A stretch of DNA of 64,000 bases from Ailanthus altissimus (GCA_946807835.1 OX327683.1:11599001-11663000), one strand, 5' to 3'. Shown: positions 24,660-37,100, numbered from the stretch's first letter. Made by a program: numbers and translations. The notes: generated by a model from the letters alone, not told the origin.

Positions 24660-25020
24660 ATCTTTTTCCTTCAGGTCGAGACCTCACTTAGCACACAACC
24701 ATGGTCTTAACATGGTACTTAGCTTTTCAGGAGGAGCTTGAATATTATTAACGTATCTCTTGTAAGCATTATATCATATAATTACTTCTTTAGCATCCTA
24801 GAGCATAGTGGGCCAGTAATACTCAATCTTGAAGACTTTGTTAGCTAGGTTATCCACCCTTAAATGGTTCTTATATATATCCTTGTGAATCTCTCTTAGC
24901 ATACATTTTGTCTCTTTAGGCCCTAAGCACCTTATGTATGTGTGGAAAAATCCTCGTTGATATAACACTCTATCTATTAGTGTGTATCGACCAGCCTTGT
25001 ATTAAAGCTGACGTGCCTTA
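24660..25020 (-). pseudogene. Tat-B integrase N-terminal (HHCC zinc) remnant
   Basis: The reverse strand reads RYTLIDRVLYQRGF, LREIHKDIYKNHLR, then YYWPTML.DAKE and PWLCAK*GLDL. These match the integrase zinc-binding region of Tat elements (Y..VDGVLYRRGF, H.G.CG.H, YYWPTM..DA) and the start of the core (PWPFA.WG.DL). The sequence then passes directly into LTR DNA, so the catalytic D,D35E core is absent. Confidence 0.72.
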
Positions 25021-25039
25021 CATTTATCCTCTGGAAATA

Positions 25040-25500
25040 CTCCGGTTGCTATCTATTCACTAATTGGATAAGCTCAAAGTACATTGAATGAGGTATTCAG
25101 CTTCATCAATAGAAGTTGGGCATGCTATGACATCAGCTTGGTGATTTTCGGTTCTTTGGACTTTTATTTCTTTAAACTGACTAATCAACTCTTAAACCTA
25201 TTTTAAATATGCGGTCATATTTTCTCCACATGCTTTAAAATCTCGATTCACTAGGTACACAACTAGTTGAGAATCACTTTTCACTAGGATCTTGTTAGTT
25301 AGAATGGCTTAGGCAACTCTCAGCTCAACTAATAGAGCTTTATATTCAGCTTCATTGTTCGAAGCTGGGAATCTAAACTGAATCACATAATAAACCCCGT
25401 CTCTCTTCGGACTAACAAGTACCATGCTTACACTACTCCATTATGAATTAGACACTCCATTGATGTAGAGGGTCCAGATTGGGATTTCTAAAGTCTACTC
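25040..25500 (-). pseudogene. Tat-B RNase H domain remnant
   Basis: The reverse strand shows FRFPASNNEAEYKALLVELR (about 25375-25315), the classic Tat NNEAEYEALI motif with the catalytic Glu. KILVKSDSQLVVYLVN follows with the catalytic Asp (about 25300-25255), then ENHQADVIA (about 25160-25130), corresponding to the final catalytic Asp region (EN.QADALA). A stop in the LR.A segment and others nearby make it non-coding. Confidence 0.78.
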
Positions 25501-26208
25501 TTTTGAGGGTCCCCTTAGGGTTTTTTTTTCTGTTATATTTCTCATGGTGCACTTAGCTATAAAGTATGCTAAGGCTTGACCCTTGATAATCACCCTTAGT
25601 TTATTGTATGTCAAACTCACTAAGCTTAATTGTCCATCTAAGATATCTCAATAGATCGAGCTTATGAAAGCTCTACCATAGAAGCTAGTTAATGAGCATA
25701 ATTATGGTGTGAGCCTAGAAGTAGAGGCATTGCTTCTATCTCAACATAACCAATGGTAAGGCTAGTTTTTTTTTGTTTTTCTGTAGGTGGGTATCGGTTA
25801 TTGGGATCCATAAAGGATTTGTTGGCAAATTACATTGCTTTTAAACCCTTGCTTCTTCTTTGACCAAAACCAAATTTATTGCTAGAGTTGAGACTCTAAG
25901 GTATATAATTAATTGATCCCAATTGATGGAACAATAAGGTGAATGGGTTGTACAAGGTAAGCTTTAAGTTGTTAGAATGCGCTCTTGCTTTGTAAGGTTA
26001 ACCTGTTCTTTTCTCTCATCTTGATGGCCTGAAAGAACTCAAAGCATTTTTTTAGTTGCCTTAGAGATGAATCTATTGAGGGCTGCTACTCTGCCCATTA
26101 GTTATTAAATCTCTTTCGTAGTGCTTGGGATTTTATTTCCAAGATAGCATCTATCTTGTCTGGGTTTGCCTCAATGCTCTTTTTGCTAACTATAGACCCA
26201 AGGCACTT

Positions 26209-26745
26209 TTATGATTCTACCTTGAATGCTCGTTTCTCTAGGTTTGACTTCATGTTTTTCTTCCTCAATATCTCAAATATACCCCTCAAATCTCTCTTGT
26301 AGTCCTTTGATTTTATAGATTTGGCAATCATGTCATCCACATAAACCTTCATACTCTTTCTTATTAGAGGTTTAAATAACTTGTTCATCAATCTCTGATA
26401 AGTAGCTCCAGCAGTCTTAAGACTGAATGGCACTACTCTATAATAATAATGCCCTGGTAGATGAAAAACAACATTTTTTCCTAATCAGGGAAAAATATTC
26501 TAATTTGATTGTACTCCAAGAAGGCATCCATAAAGCTGAGAAGAGCATGAATGACTATTGAATCTACTAGTTGGTCAGTTTTTAGATGGAAAAGTTATCT
26601 TTGGGATAGACTTTATTCAGGTTAGTGAAGTCAATACACATTCTCTACTTCTTGTTAGCCTTCTTGACCATTACCTTATTAGCTAACCACCCAAGATAGT
26701 TGATATCCTGTATAAAACCTATGGCTAGCAATTCTTCACCTCAGT
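26209..26745 (-). pseudogene. Tat-B reverse transcriptase remnant
   Basis: The upstream part reads LLAIGFIQDINYLGWLANKV, then KKANKK*RMCIDFTNLNKV.PKD (about 26745-26590). The core, 26433-26209, is open and reads MPFSLKTAGATYQRLMNKLF, then VYVDDMIAKS with the YVDD catalytic loop (about 26350-26320). Between them, LLSFMDAF.EYNQIR is readable but out of frame. Stops and at least one frame change disable it. Confidence 0.8.
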
Positions 26746-26937
26746 AGTCACTGCTTTAGTCTCCTCTTAAATAAAGATCCTCATTTTTTGTTTAACTAGC
26801 TTAAAATATGTGCTGATAGCTAAAACATAAGACATCAAAGATGGATATATGTTAGACATGTTCCCATGAGACCAAGCAAAAACATCTAAGAACTCTTTTA
26901 CCAAGACAGTCAAACCATCATTGACCTTAGATTCTAA

Positions 26938-28240
26938 CTACGAATCGATCTTTACTATATTTTTAAGCGAGCTTGGCTTTACCAGTATCGGGTGTAGCTC
27001 CTCTATTAGCTTTGAAAATTTAGCCTTTTTTTCTTGTGGATCTATAATGGAAATGCAGTAACCTTCTTTGGTTAACACCTCATAACAACATTTTATTATC
27101 TTTTGATCCCTATACACAACACTTATTCCTTCTTTTTCTAATAATTTAAGCTTCAAGTAATAAATAGAGAGAGTTACATTAGTATTTATTATCAAAGGTC
27201 GCCCAAGTAAAACTTTGTTGGGGATGTGATGGTCAATTACTACGAAATTAGTCATAATAGTCTTGTCGTAAAGCTTATTTAATAAGACATGGGTAGATTT
27301 ACAACTTCTTAGGGCATAACATAGCTATCCCTAAACCATTGTAGGAGGATCTGTGTTCAGTGACGCTTTCTTTATTTGCTGTTGCAGCAAATGCCAAGAT
27401 TCCTGGTGTTTACACTGTCTGCCTTTGGCAGAGCGCCCACGCCACCTTCTATGGCGACAGCGACGCTTCCGGAACTATGGGTATGCTTTTCTTTTTCTTT
27501 TTCTATTCTTCTTTTTTTAACCCCCCCTCCCTCGGGCACATTTTTTTTCCTAGATTCACTCACGCATTTTTGAAATTACAAAAAAAATCACATTTTTAAT
27601 TAAATATATTTTTTTCTAAAAATATATAATTAAAATTGATTATTATATGTATTTTTTGTTTTGTAAGAAGGTGGTGCCTGTGGATACAGGAATCTATGCA
27701 GTCAAGGCTATATGGTGAACACAGCAGCGCTGAGTACAACCCTATTCAACAATGGGCTGAGCTGCAGAGCATGCTTTGAGATTAAGTGCATGGACGACCC
27801 GAGATGGTACCTTCCGGGGAACCCATCGATCCTTGTTACCGCAACTAACTTTTGCCCACTGAACTTCGATCAACCCTCTAACAATGGTGGGTGGTGCAAC
27901 CCTCCTTGTACTCACTTCGACTTGCCACGCCCATGTTTCTGAAGCTTGCTCGATACCGCGCCGGCATCGTCTCCGTTTCTTATTGTAGGTATTTTTACTA
28001 GTATAACCTTATCTGTTTTAAGCACTTTTGTTTCTTCGCTGCTAAATCTTATTTTTCTAGGACCGAACAGTAGGAAGTCGGGAAAAAATTGTGCGATCTA
28101 TCTTCAAATCCTTAATCTCCAGCTCATTCAACACTTCATTGAAGATTATATATACCAAGCTTCTGGGATCAATAAACACTCAGTTTACCTCTATGTCAGC
28201 TATTTGTACTTTAATCACCAGCGTATCATTATGTGAATAG
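26938..28240 (-). pseudogene. Tat-B aspartic protease, split by an expansin fragment
   Basis: The N-terminal part on the reverse strand (28240-28100) reads DAEGINYSHNDTLVIKVQIA, then VLIDPRSLVYIIFNEVLNEL. The usual Tat text is HNDALVV...VLIDSGSSADVLF, so the active-site DSG has become DPR and the protease is inactive as well as interrupted. The C-terminal part (27255-26938) is open for 105 codons and begins TNFVVIDHHIPNKVLLGRPL. Between the two halves (about 27345-28095) lies opposite-strand expansin gene DNA. Confidence 0.72.
27345..28095 (+). pseudogene. Alpha-expansin gene fragment captured inside Tat-B
   Basis: Expansins loosen plant cell walls without hydrolysis. The fragment starts in the signal peptide and runs exon 1 (about 27345-27480: NAKIPGVYTV.LWQSAHATFYG.SDASGTMG), intron (27481-27670, GT...AG), exon 2 (27671-27988), intron (27989-28060) and the first bases of exon 3 (SRKSGKN, about 28068-28090). 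Exon 2 has [35 protein letters not shown] and the HFD motif. The intron places match plant EXPA genes. A 1-base deletion after HFDL (about 27924) shifts the frame; [19 protein letters not shown] continues afterwards. The rest of exon 3 (the C-terminal domain) is missing. Introns mean the copy came from genomic DNA, not mRNA. Confidence 0.85.
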
Positions 28241-29090
28241 TTTATCCCCTCAGCATCCTTCTTGGTAAACATGATTAGAACAACTTGCATCTACATCTTT
28301 TTGGTGGCTAAGATGTTACACATCACCTGGATCCCCACATTGAGCACTCTTCGTGTGATTACACCGATCTAAGGATGCTCTTATGATGAGGGTTTGGTGA
28401 GCAGGCCTTGATCTTTAATGGCCTCAAAGATAACATCTAAGGGGATAGGTAAGGGAATTGACCTTTTAATCCTTGCCATCTAAGGTAGAGCCCTTGACAT
28501 TCTCTCTCTTTGCTTCATATTTCATGGTCGATTGATCCACAGATATTTAGTGGCTTGTAGAGGCATTTTATCTTTTTAGCCGGCCAAGGAATCTCCTTTC
28601 TAAGGACCTTATCCTTCCTACCTCCTAAGGACGCATTTACCTTCAAATAGTATTTACTGTAGCCACCCTTTTGACTTCTTCATCTTCTTTAATGACAATA
28701 TATTTAAATGTCTGATCGTAGACGGTGGCATAATTTGGGATGGGACTTTTAGAGAGATAGTACCAGAACCAATTCATCTTTAATCTGACTTTTATAGCTT
28801 CTAGGGCTATGGGAAGATCGAAAGTTCTGTTCGAGATTATCTCCTAATTAAACCTTTTCATGTACTCCCTTAAGCTTTCAGTTTGTCTCTGCTTAATTTT
28901 CTATAACTGTTGGGGGTTTTTACTTACCTTGCAAGATCTTTTAAAGTGTTGTGTGAACTTATCCATATGCTAGTTATAAAAGGAGGTGATTCTCTCTGTT
29001 AAACCTCGATACCATAGAAGTGTGGGTTCTTCCAAGTTCATATAGAATAATTTACACATTTGTTTATACTTTAGCCCTACATGGATAATA
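28240..29090 (-). pseudogene. Tat-B gag, C-terminal part
   Basis: The reverse strand reads MCKLFYMNLEEPTLLWYRGL, then TERITSFYN, FTQHFKRS and QTESLREYMKRFN (about 29075-28840). It continues to LRLKMNWFW.LSKSP and KYIVIKEDEE (to about 28690). This is the capsid region of Tat gag (A..WYDRLP.GSI.SF..L...F, ESLKDYLTRFN, AEKYIN.EE). Stops are scattered. The upstream half is separated from it by the solo LTR at 29095-31417. Confidence 0.75.
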
Positions 29091-29094
29091 GATC

Positions 29095-31417
29095 TGTTGA
29101 AATTTGTGCTTACGTGCCATCCCATTATTGTATGAATATTTATTTTTGTAATATTTATAAAATATATATTTTATCAAATCACTTATTACATTAATTAAAT
29201 AGTACAATGCTTGTAACGCTACAGACATTATATAATCTGAAGGAGTTCAAATTTGGTCTAAAGGAGTTTAGATCAGCATGCATCACTGAGAATTATAAAT
29301 ACTAAAGAGTTAGTATGTTATAATAATCAACGAAATCTAAAGAGTTAGAACCTTGTTTGTAACAGGACAAAGACCTGAGAGTACACTAGTAATAACATAA
29401 TTACAAGAGTTGTAATAGGTGCTAAGAAATATTATTATACAAGTCTATTCTCAAATATAATGCTACTGGTTTAATGCACTGATGCGGGTCTATCGGTGGA
29501 ACTCTTTTATTATAGATCAATGTATAACTATATCTGAATGATCTAGATGGTTGTTCTTAGCTGACCATGGGCTTACGGAAGCTAATATAGCATATGGGTA
29601 TTTAGTAAGGACTGAATACTAAATAGATTCAACAAGGACCCCAATAGACATCTCATGAAGCCATCAATGATAGATCCTTTCAAGTTGAGTAGTATTCGTA
29701 ATACTTTAACCTGAGCGTCATGGTGGGCTTGTGAGTGATCCATCATACTTTGATTTCATGTATGTCATAGATCTTTCATAGCCTGGTCGCTACATGTCAC
29801 TAGGTATGGTCTGATGGTCATAGAATTCGGTGTGCGCAAATATAGGATCTATCAGCTCGCATGAGTGAGTTGTATATCTGAATGCTCTGAGACTATATTT
29901 TAAAAAAACTTATGGCTATAAGCAATAAACTCAAGAAAAGAGTTTTTCACAAGATTAAATAATATCGCAAAAGTGTTTGCGTATATTGTTTATTGAGATA
30001 CATATCTAGAGATAAGTTTACAGATGAACGCATGGAGATTTTATGGTGGTGATTTATGTCCCCGCTCTTCTAGGATATAAATAAAGAAATGATTATACAT
30101 ATGCATCATAATTTCAACTTGTATGGTTTAACGTGCTGATTTATAATATCCGTTATGTGTGCATAGGGCATCGATCACAGATTCACGGAATATATCCATT
30201 TGACAAATCGGGCGTGGGCCTAAAGAGTCCCACAATATAAAGTATACTTGATGTGCACTAGGGTAGCGTACTGAATTGAATAGTTCAATCCAATAAATTC
30301 TAGCAGACCAGACATTTGCTTCAGTATCCTTCGGGATGTGCACGTGTCAAGACTTAAGTATTAAGTACATCAATTAGTTACCAATAGTTATTAACCAATA
30401 AGATGATAACACGTGACACATTATATGTCATTTATTATTTGAATTGAAAATTACTAAAATGACCTTATTTGTTAGACAAGTAAAATTATTATTTTATTTG
30501 TAAAATTATTTTATGAATAAAATAACAATAATAATATTTGATATTATTTTTGTAAGTCAAAAATAATTTTTTGTTATACTAATGCATGTGTTTCAATTTG
30601 TATTTAATAATTATTAAATAAATAACTAATGAAACACTACTGCATGCCCATTTGAAATGGTAGGCATTATAACTTGTAAAAGGGTGAAAGTGTTTCATCA
30701 TTTTGGTTGCAAAATCTTGCCAAATTTATCTAATTATACATATGTCTTGATTTGTTAATTAATTATTTATTTCATAAATCAAAACCAAATAGGCAAGCAA
30801 TTGTAAACCATGCTTATAGCCATGTCTTGTCTACTAAAAGGGAAAGCAATTGAAATAAATAAAAAAGTAAATTTGCTCATTTTAAAGAGAGGAATTCAGC
30901 CACACAATAGATAGAGAAGCTCTTTGTTTTTCAAGTTTTGAAAAATTTTATCAAGTGTTAAGAGAAAGAGAATATTGTTTATCCTATTTTCTTCCTTTTG
31001 GTCGGCTAATGAACATGTCTAGGCTATAGTGTTTTATGTTTCAAATGTTAAAATAAAGTGAACACATTGATAGCTTTGTGGTTAAGTCTAAAGCTTAAGG
31101 TGTTAACTAAATTCGTTTAAGAGTTAAACTAGGATTTAAAGTGTTTAATCTTTGTTGCAACAAGCCATCATTCTAGTCTACACAAGCCCACCAAATTAGG
31201 AGCTAAAATTCACAACAAGCTCACTTCAAGGCAGGAATTTCTGCTAAACCTATAAAAAGCTTGTCAATGTGATTCTCTACAAATCCTTGTAATTTAATTT
31301 ATGAGATAATATAAAATTTTTATTATGTTTATCACTTAGAAAATTAGATTTTTGGACCTCCGCTGTGCATAATATATATAGGATACATAATTATGTAATG
31401 TTGAACACAAACCCACA
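29095..31417 (+). repeat. Solo LTR, family X, copy 2 (~2.32 kb)
   Basis: It is the same family as 19260-21581. The start TGTTGAAATTTGTGCTTACGTG matches copy 1 with two mismatches in that stretch, and the matches continue along the length: GAAGGAGTTCA.AT.TGGTCTAAA, GATGCGGGTCTATCG.TGGAA, GGTGGGCTTGTGAGTGATCCA, and CCGCTGTGCAT near the end. It is clearly diverged from copy 1. The right end is approximate; the terminal CCCAACA is decayed (ACCCACA) and no target duplication was found. It interrupts the gag of Tat-B. Confidence 0.75.
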
Positions 31418-32240
31418 TACATGCACCCTAGGGTAATCAACCCTCTTCAAGATTTATGCTGGGGAGGCTAGACAACTTGAATCCCACTAGCAATTCCATA
31501 TATTTAAGGTTATCTACTAGAAGGGATATTCTCTTTCTTTTTGTGTTCCTTAGGGGAAAGAGGTTACTTTTACTCTTGTTGCTTAAGTAAGTTGTGTTAT
31601 TTTTCCTTCAATCCTCATACCTTTTCTTCCAAGGTATCTCCCCTTATATTCTCTTCGATATCTTACCTTCTTGATCCTCCTATCCTATATCCACAAGTTC
31701 CCTAACCTTTCTTCCATTCCACCCAACCATAAAGCTTAAATCCTCAAGTTGGGATTGACACACTATCACATGGAGTGGCTAGATCCTGACTAGCCCATTG
31801 ATCAATCTTTAGGTGCAACTTGCTGCACTTTTTTCACCTTTTCTCCTTATGAGGCTATAGTAAGTGGCTTGCCTTATGTGTATGGCCCCCTCAAGTTTGA
31901 AGGACCATCCTCTTGATTAGCATATTAAGGCTCGTCTACTCCTAATTCTCAATGCTCTTTAAAAATTTCTATCAATAACTTTCTCATTTCCTTCATATCT
32001 TCTTCATCATTCATAGCTCTTCCTTCATCTCCACTGATAAATAAGTTTTATTCTATAATGCCAGATTTTCTTTTTAAAGATCCGCTAATTAGACCTTGTT
32101 ACTTGGCTTTAGATGTTTGGTTAATCACAAGTTCACACTGCGATCGACGCTACTCTAGAAATAATTAATCATCTTAACTATGGTGAACACGTCTAAGGCT
32201 TTCTGTCTCATTCCTTATAAACGGCACAAAAAGCTATTGA
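31418..32240 (-). pseudogene. Tat-B leader and N-terminal gag region
   Basis: The position between the solo LTR and the 5' LTR implies gag N-terminus and untranslated leader. The leader motif at 32205-32230 (reverse strand TTTTTGTGCCGTTTATAAGG) resembles the Tat GGCGCCGTCTGTGGGAA signature. I could not read convincing gag protein in 31418-32100; stops are dense. Confidence 0.45.
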
Positions 32241-32990
32241 TTTGAAAAACTGATTTCTTAGGCCAATAAGTTTTAAATTTGTTTGTTTAAGAAAACAAAT
32301 CCGAGCCTTCATCACTGATCTATATTGAGATAGGTCTTGCTTGGTGATTCCAACATACTTGCAATAGAAAAGACAAGGTTAAGTTTCGTCAGTGATTATT
32401 CTGGTAAAGATCCTCTGATGCTTAAGTCAATAGCTATCAAATGTGGCTGAGAGAGAAAAAAGATTAAAAAAAAAGTGTATGTGTGTGAATATTTCCTTAC
32501 CTTTGGCTAATATGGCTTTAACTTTTTACAGTTAGCCCTTGACGTTTTATCTTAAGAACTCTATACTCCATCTTCATCATAATTTGAGGTGGACTCGGGA
32601 TAGATGAGATTGATCATTATCTCAAGATTTTTAATACTTTCTTCTATTGAGTGGTGATTGATGAGGATTCCTTAAGTCACGAGATCCGGACACAAATGCA
32701 AATTTCTAAGCTCCTTTAAGGTTTATTATGTTCAAAAAAAATTACATACGACCTCCTCAAAATTTAAACATGGACATCGAAATGGGTTTTTGTTGGAAGC
32801 AAACGGATGGACCTTTGCTTTGAGCCCACTCGTGGTCAATCTGTGCTAGGTTTAGGCCTCTCCTCTAAGTTAAGATTCCAAAATCCTAAAGTATGGGTCA
32901 ACGTGTGTTTAATTCTTGACCTAACTAACTTTGGGCTTTAATAAAGGGCCGGAATCCAAAGAGGACAATTCGTAATTTTAACATTTTAAA
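32240..32990 (-). repeat. Tat-B 5' LTR, truncated
   Basis: About 750 bp can be matched to the lower end of the 3' LTR (22350-23550, allowing for the duplication there). Similarity stops at about 32985-32995, after ATTTTAACATTTT, where host DNA leading to the PAL promoter begins. The U3 promoter part of this LTR is therefore lost. Confidence 0.6.
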
Positions 32991-32999
32991 ATAGACTAT

Positions 33000-33525
33000 T
33001 TTAGACTTTGTGCTCTTCGGTTAATGGATAATGGACAACTCAATATTTTCATATTTCATTTTTGCAACATTTTATTGTTTTTTTTTTTCATAAAATGAGG
33101 GTGACGTGCTGCTTTCGTGCGTCTCCCTCCACCAACCCCCGCCAAGTCCATGCCAACAATCGCCTGGCCTCCACGTGTCAAAATCCTAACCCCGAAACCC
33201 TATGAAGATCCAACGGCCATGTTCTATTTTCAACTAACCCATCGGCCAACCCACCAAACACTCAATGCGACAACTCCCTGTCCTATTTAAATGCCTCCGA
33301 ATTTGTTCAGTAAACTCGGGAAAATTTCACTAGCTTTAGCTTGAAAATTTCCTTTAACATACCTAATAAGTTTTCTCTACCATGCAATAATATTTTTCGC
33401 ACACATTCTTATCGCCATCATAAACCCGACTTTTTCCTTCTCATTTTCTCTCCATCCAATCTCTAATCCACTAACCTTATATTTATTTTTGTTTTAATTA
33501 TTTTCTTATTTTCTCATCAAAGCAA
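33000..33525 (+). promoter_or_regulatory. PAL promoter and 5' untranslated region
   Basis: An AC-II type element ACCAACCCCC lies at 33131-33140, the binding site of R2R3-MYB activators of phenylpropanoid genes. A G-box/ABRE-like CCACGTGTCA lies at 33171-33180 (bZIP or bHLH site). Further C/A-rich MYB-like words occur at about 33230-33262 (CAACTAACCC, CCACCAAAC). A TATA-like CTATTTAAAT lies at 33283-33292, so transcription likely starts near 33315, leaving a leader of about 210 bases. Element identity is by consensus only. Confidence 0.6.
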
Positions 33526-34110
33526 ATGGAGTTTTCCCACAATGGTGGAAATGTTTCACTAGGTTTTTGCACAAGCGACCCATTAAACTGGAACATGGCT
33601 GCAGAATCATTGAAGGGCAGCCATGTTGATGAAGTGAAACGAATGATAGGCGATTACAGGAAGGGGGCGGTGAAGCTCGGGGGCGAGACCTTGACCATAG
33701 GACAAGTGACTGCTATAGCTAGCCATGACTCGGGGGTGAGGGTGGAGCTGGCGGAGGCGGCTAGAGCCGGGGTGAAGGCCAGCAGCGACTGGGTTATGGA
33801 TAGCATGATGAAAGGGACTGATAGTTATGGTGTCACCACCGGTTTTGGTGCAACTTCCCACCGGAGAACCAAGCAAGGTGGCGCTCTTCAAAAGGAGCTC
33901 ATTAGGTAAATTCAATTCTTTGTTTTTCAAGTAATTTTGGTAATATTTGGAATATTTTCGGATTGTTTTTTTTATATATATCGAAGGTGTTAGGTGGTTT
34001 CTCAGTGAACTGACATATCATAATTAGGTGAAATCTCATTTATTGCAATTTTTATTTTTATTTTATTTTCTAACGTGTGTTGGGAGGTCCATAACCTTTT
34101 GCCATCTAGC

Positions 34111-34150
<40 letters not shown>

Positions 34151-37100
34151 TTTTGCATCATTAATAGTTTTTGATGTACATAAAAACATGTATATATGGT
34201 TCAAAAAAAAGTATATATATTCATATATATATTTATTATATCTTTAAAATAATCGTGATAGTTACTTTTGCATAAAGTTTTATTATAACTTTGAAGTACG
34301 ATTATTTTATAATATAAAAAAACTTTTAAGATATCGATCAAGATGATCATTTTGTTTATTTTTAACTTCTTAATCAATATGTTTGATTTTCTATATATTA
34401 TAAAAATAAAATAAAATATAATCAGTTTTTTATATATAAAAAAAAGTCGAGTTTGGTTAGAATTTTTTCTTTTGAAAAATAAAATTTAACATGGCATGAG
34501 TTATTATAGGAGCCTTTGAGTTGGAGAGTCTGTGAACAAGCTTTTGCCTTTTCCCCTTTAATGGTTGATGCTCCTCCACAACTTTCAAACACTTCTTTTT
34601 ATAAAAAAAACAAGCAATACAATTTTGGTTAATTATAACAAGCTTATCTTGTTAATGAGGTTTTGAATTTTCCCATTATTGGACCTATCTCAATACATTT
34701 TTAGGTTGCCATAATTTTGGATAAAAAGACTTATTATGTCCTACTTCAATTTCTTAACCCATAATAAAATGATTAGTGCAAGTTTTAGAGTTTCTAAATT
34801 TGGGAGTTGGGATAGAGACAAAAAGAGGTGAAAAAAAAAAAACAGTAGTATAAACTTAATTTCAAGGAAACATGGTGATTTTAATCATGATTAGTTTCTT
34901 TAAAAATATTGAAAATATTTATCCACTATGATTAGTTTTAATTGCTGTGAAAATATATTTTAACAATAATGAAAATAATCTCAGATCTTGAGTCTCATCT
35001 AATACATCACAAACCTACCCACATCACGTGGCTTGTTTGATAAATTTCTCAGAAATTTATTTTTACTAAGCTTAGGATTGGGATTATAAATAAATATATA
35101 ATTGAAGATGAGATCAGATTTATCATTTGAAAACTACTAGAGTCAACTAAAAATAGCAAAATCATGTAGTTGTCATGTGCCAAATCAAACCTCGTTGATA
35201 TTGTTACTGACGCGGAGCATGTTAGGGGTTTTTAAATTTAGAGAAGAAGATTCGAAATTATTGCTGACTAAACACATGATCATAAAAATGATATAATTTG
35301 ATATGATATCTTATAAAATTAGCAAGTATATAAATGTATTAGAAAATTAAGATTTTGAATTCCTGATTGAAAATTAGTTTGATATATCAGTAGTTATTAA
35401 TTATAATAAATTGCATGACTTAAACAAATTAGAGTTGGGCTTGGACTAGTGTTGCCAAAAGTTCTCCATGGACTGAGCCCAGGCACAAATTGTCCCACCC
35501 TTTGATACTGATCAAATTTCACAAATTTTGTTTTGGCCCAGATTCTTGAATGCTGGAATATTTGGGAATGGCACGGAGTCCTGTCACACATTGCCTCACT
35601 CAGCAACAAGAGCAGCAATGCTTGTGAGAATCAATACCTTGTTACAAGGATACTCCGGGATCAGGTTTGAGATCCTGGAAGCCATCACCAAGTTCCTTAA
35701 CCGTAACATCACCCCATGCTTGCCCCTCCGGGGAACGATCACCGCGTCCGGCGACTTGGTCCCCCTGTCATACATTGCTGGGCTCTTGACGGGCCGGCCC
35801 AACTCGAAGGCTGTTGGGCCCAATGGTCAAGTACTCGACCCTACCGAGGCCTTCCACCTAGCTGGGATCAATACTGGATTTTTTGAGTTGCAACCTAAGG
35901 AAGGTCTAGCACTGGTGAATGGCACAGCAGTTGGATCTGGCTTAGCTGCAATGGTCCTTTTTGAGGCTAATGTATTAGCCATTCTCTCAGAAGTTTTATC
36001 GGCAATTTTTGCGGAAGCTATGAATGGAAAGCCTGAATTTACAGATCACTTGACACATAAGTTGAAGCATCATCCGGGACAAATTGAAGCCGCAGCTATA
36101 ATGGAGCACATTTTGGATGGTAGCTCTTATGTTAAAGCAGCACAAAAGTTGCATGAAATTGATCCTCTTCAGAAGCCAAAGCAGGACAGATATGCTCTCC
36201 GAACATCACCTCAATGGCTAGGACCCCAGATTGAAGTGATCAGGGCGGCAACGAAAATGATTGAAAGAGAGATAAACTCGGTGAATGATAATCCTTTGAT
36301 TGATGTTTCAAGGAGCAAGGCATTACATGGAGGCAATTTCCAGGGGACACCAATCGGTGTTTCAATGGATAACACTAGGCTAGCCATTGCTTCAATTGGC
36401 AAGCTCATGTTTGCACAATTCTCCGAGCTTGTTAATGATTTTTACAACAATGGGTTGCCTTCAAATCTTTCCGGGGGACGCAATCCAAGCTTGGACTACG
36501 GATTCAAGGGAGCTGAAATTGCAATGGCATCTTATTGCTCTGAGCTCCAATTCCTTGCCAATCCTGTCACCAATCACGTTCAAAGCGCTGAGCAACACAA
36601 CCAAGATGTGAACTCTTTAGGTCTCATTTCTTCAAGGAAAACAGCTGAAGCTGTGGACATTTTGAAGCTAATGTCTTCAACTTACTTGGTTGCTCTATGC
36701 CAAGCCATTGACCTGAGGCATTTGGAGGAGAACCTGAAGAACACAGTGAAGAACACAGTGAGCCAAGTTGCCAAGAGAGTCTTAACAATGGGAGTCAACG
36801 GAGAGCTTCACCCTTCAAGATTCTGCGAAAAGGACTTGATCAAAGTTGTTGACAGGGAACATGTCTTTGCTTACATTGATGATCCCTGCAGTGCAACGTA
36901 TCCATTGTTGCAGAAACTAAGGCAAGTACTTGTTGATCATGCCTTGGCCAATGGAGACAAAGAGAAGAACCCAACCACTTCAATCTTCCAAAAGATTGGA
37001 GCCTTCGAGGAGGAACTAAAGACCCTACTGCCAAAGGAAGTAGAAAACACCAGAACCGAATTGGAGAATGGAAATCATGCTATTCCAAACAAGATTCAAG

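Larger units (their letters stand above)
22350..32990 (-). mobile_element. Large Ty3/gypsy retrotransposon, Tat lineage (Tat-B), with two foreign inserts
   Basis: From high to low coordinates: truncated 5' LTR (32990-32240), leader (a TGTGCCGTTTATAAGGAA counterpart of the Tat GGCGCCGTCTGTGGGAA motif at about 32205-32230), gag (about 32100-28500, split by a solo LTR at 29095-31417), protease (28240-26938, split by an expansin fragment), RT (26745-26209), RNase H (about 25500-25040), the start of integrase (25020-24660), then the 3' LTR (24655-22350). The integrase core is deleted. The two LTRs share about 650 bp of recognisable but diverged sequence. All coding parts have stops. Confidence 0.75.

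Noticed and set aside
27360..28236. A functional expansin gene
   Set aside because: The signal peptide is cut, a 1-base deletion follows HFD, and most of exon 3 and the C-terminal domain are absent.
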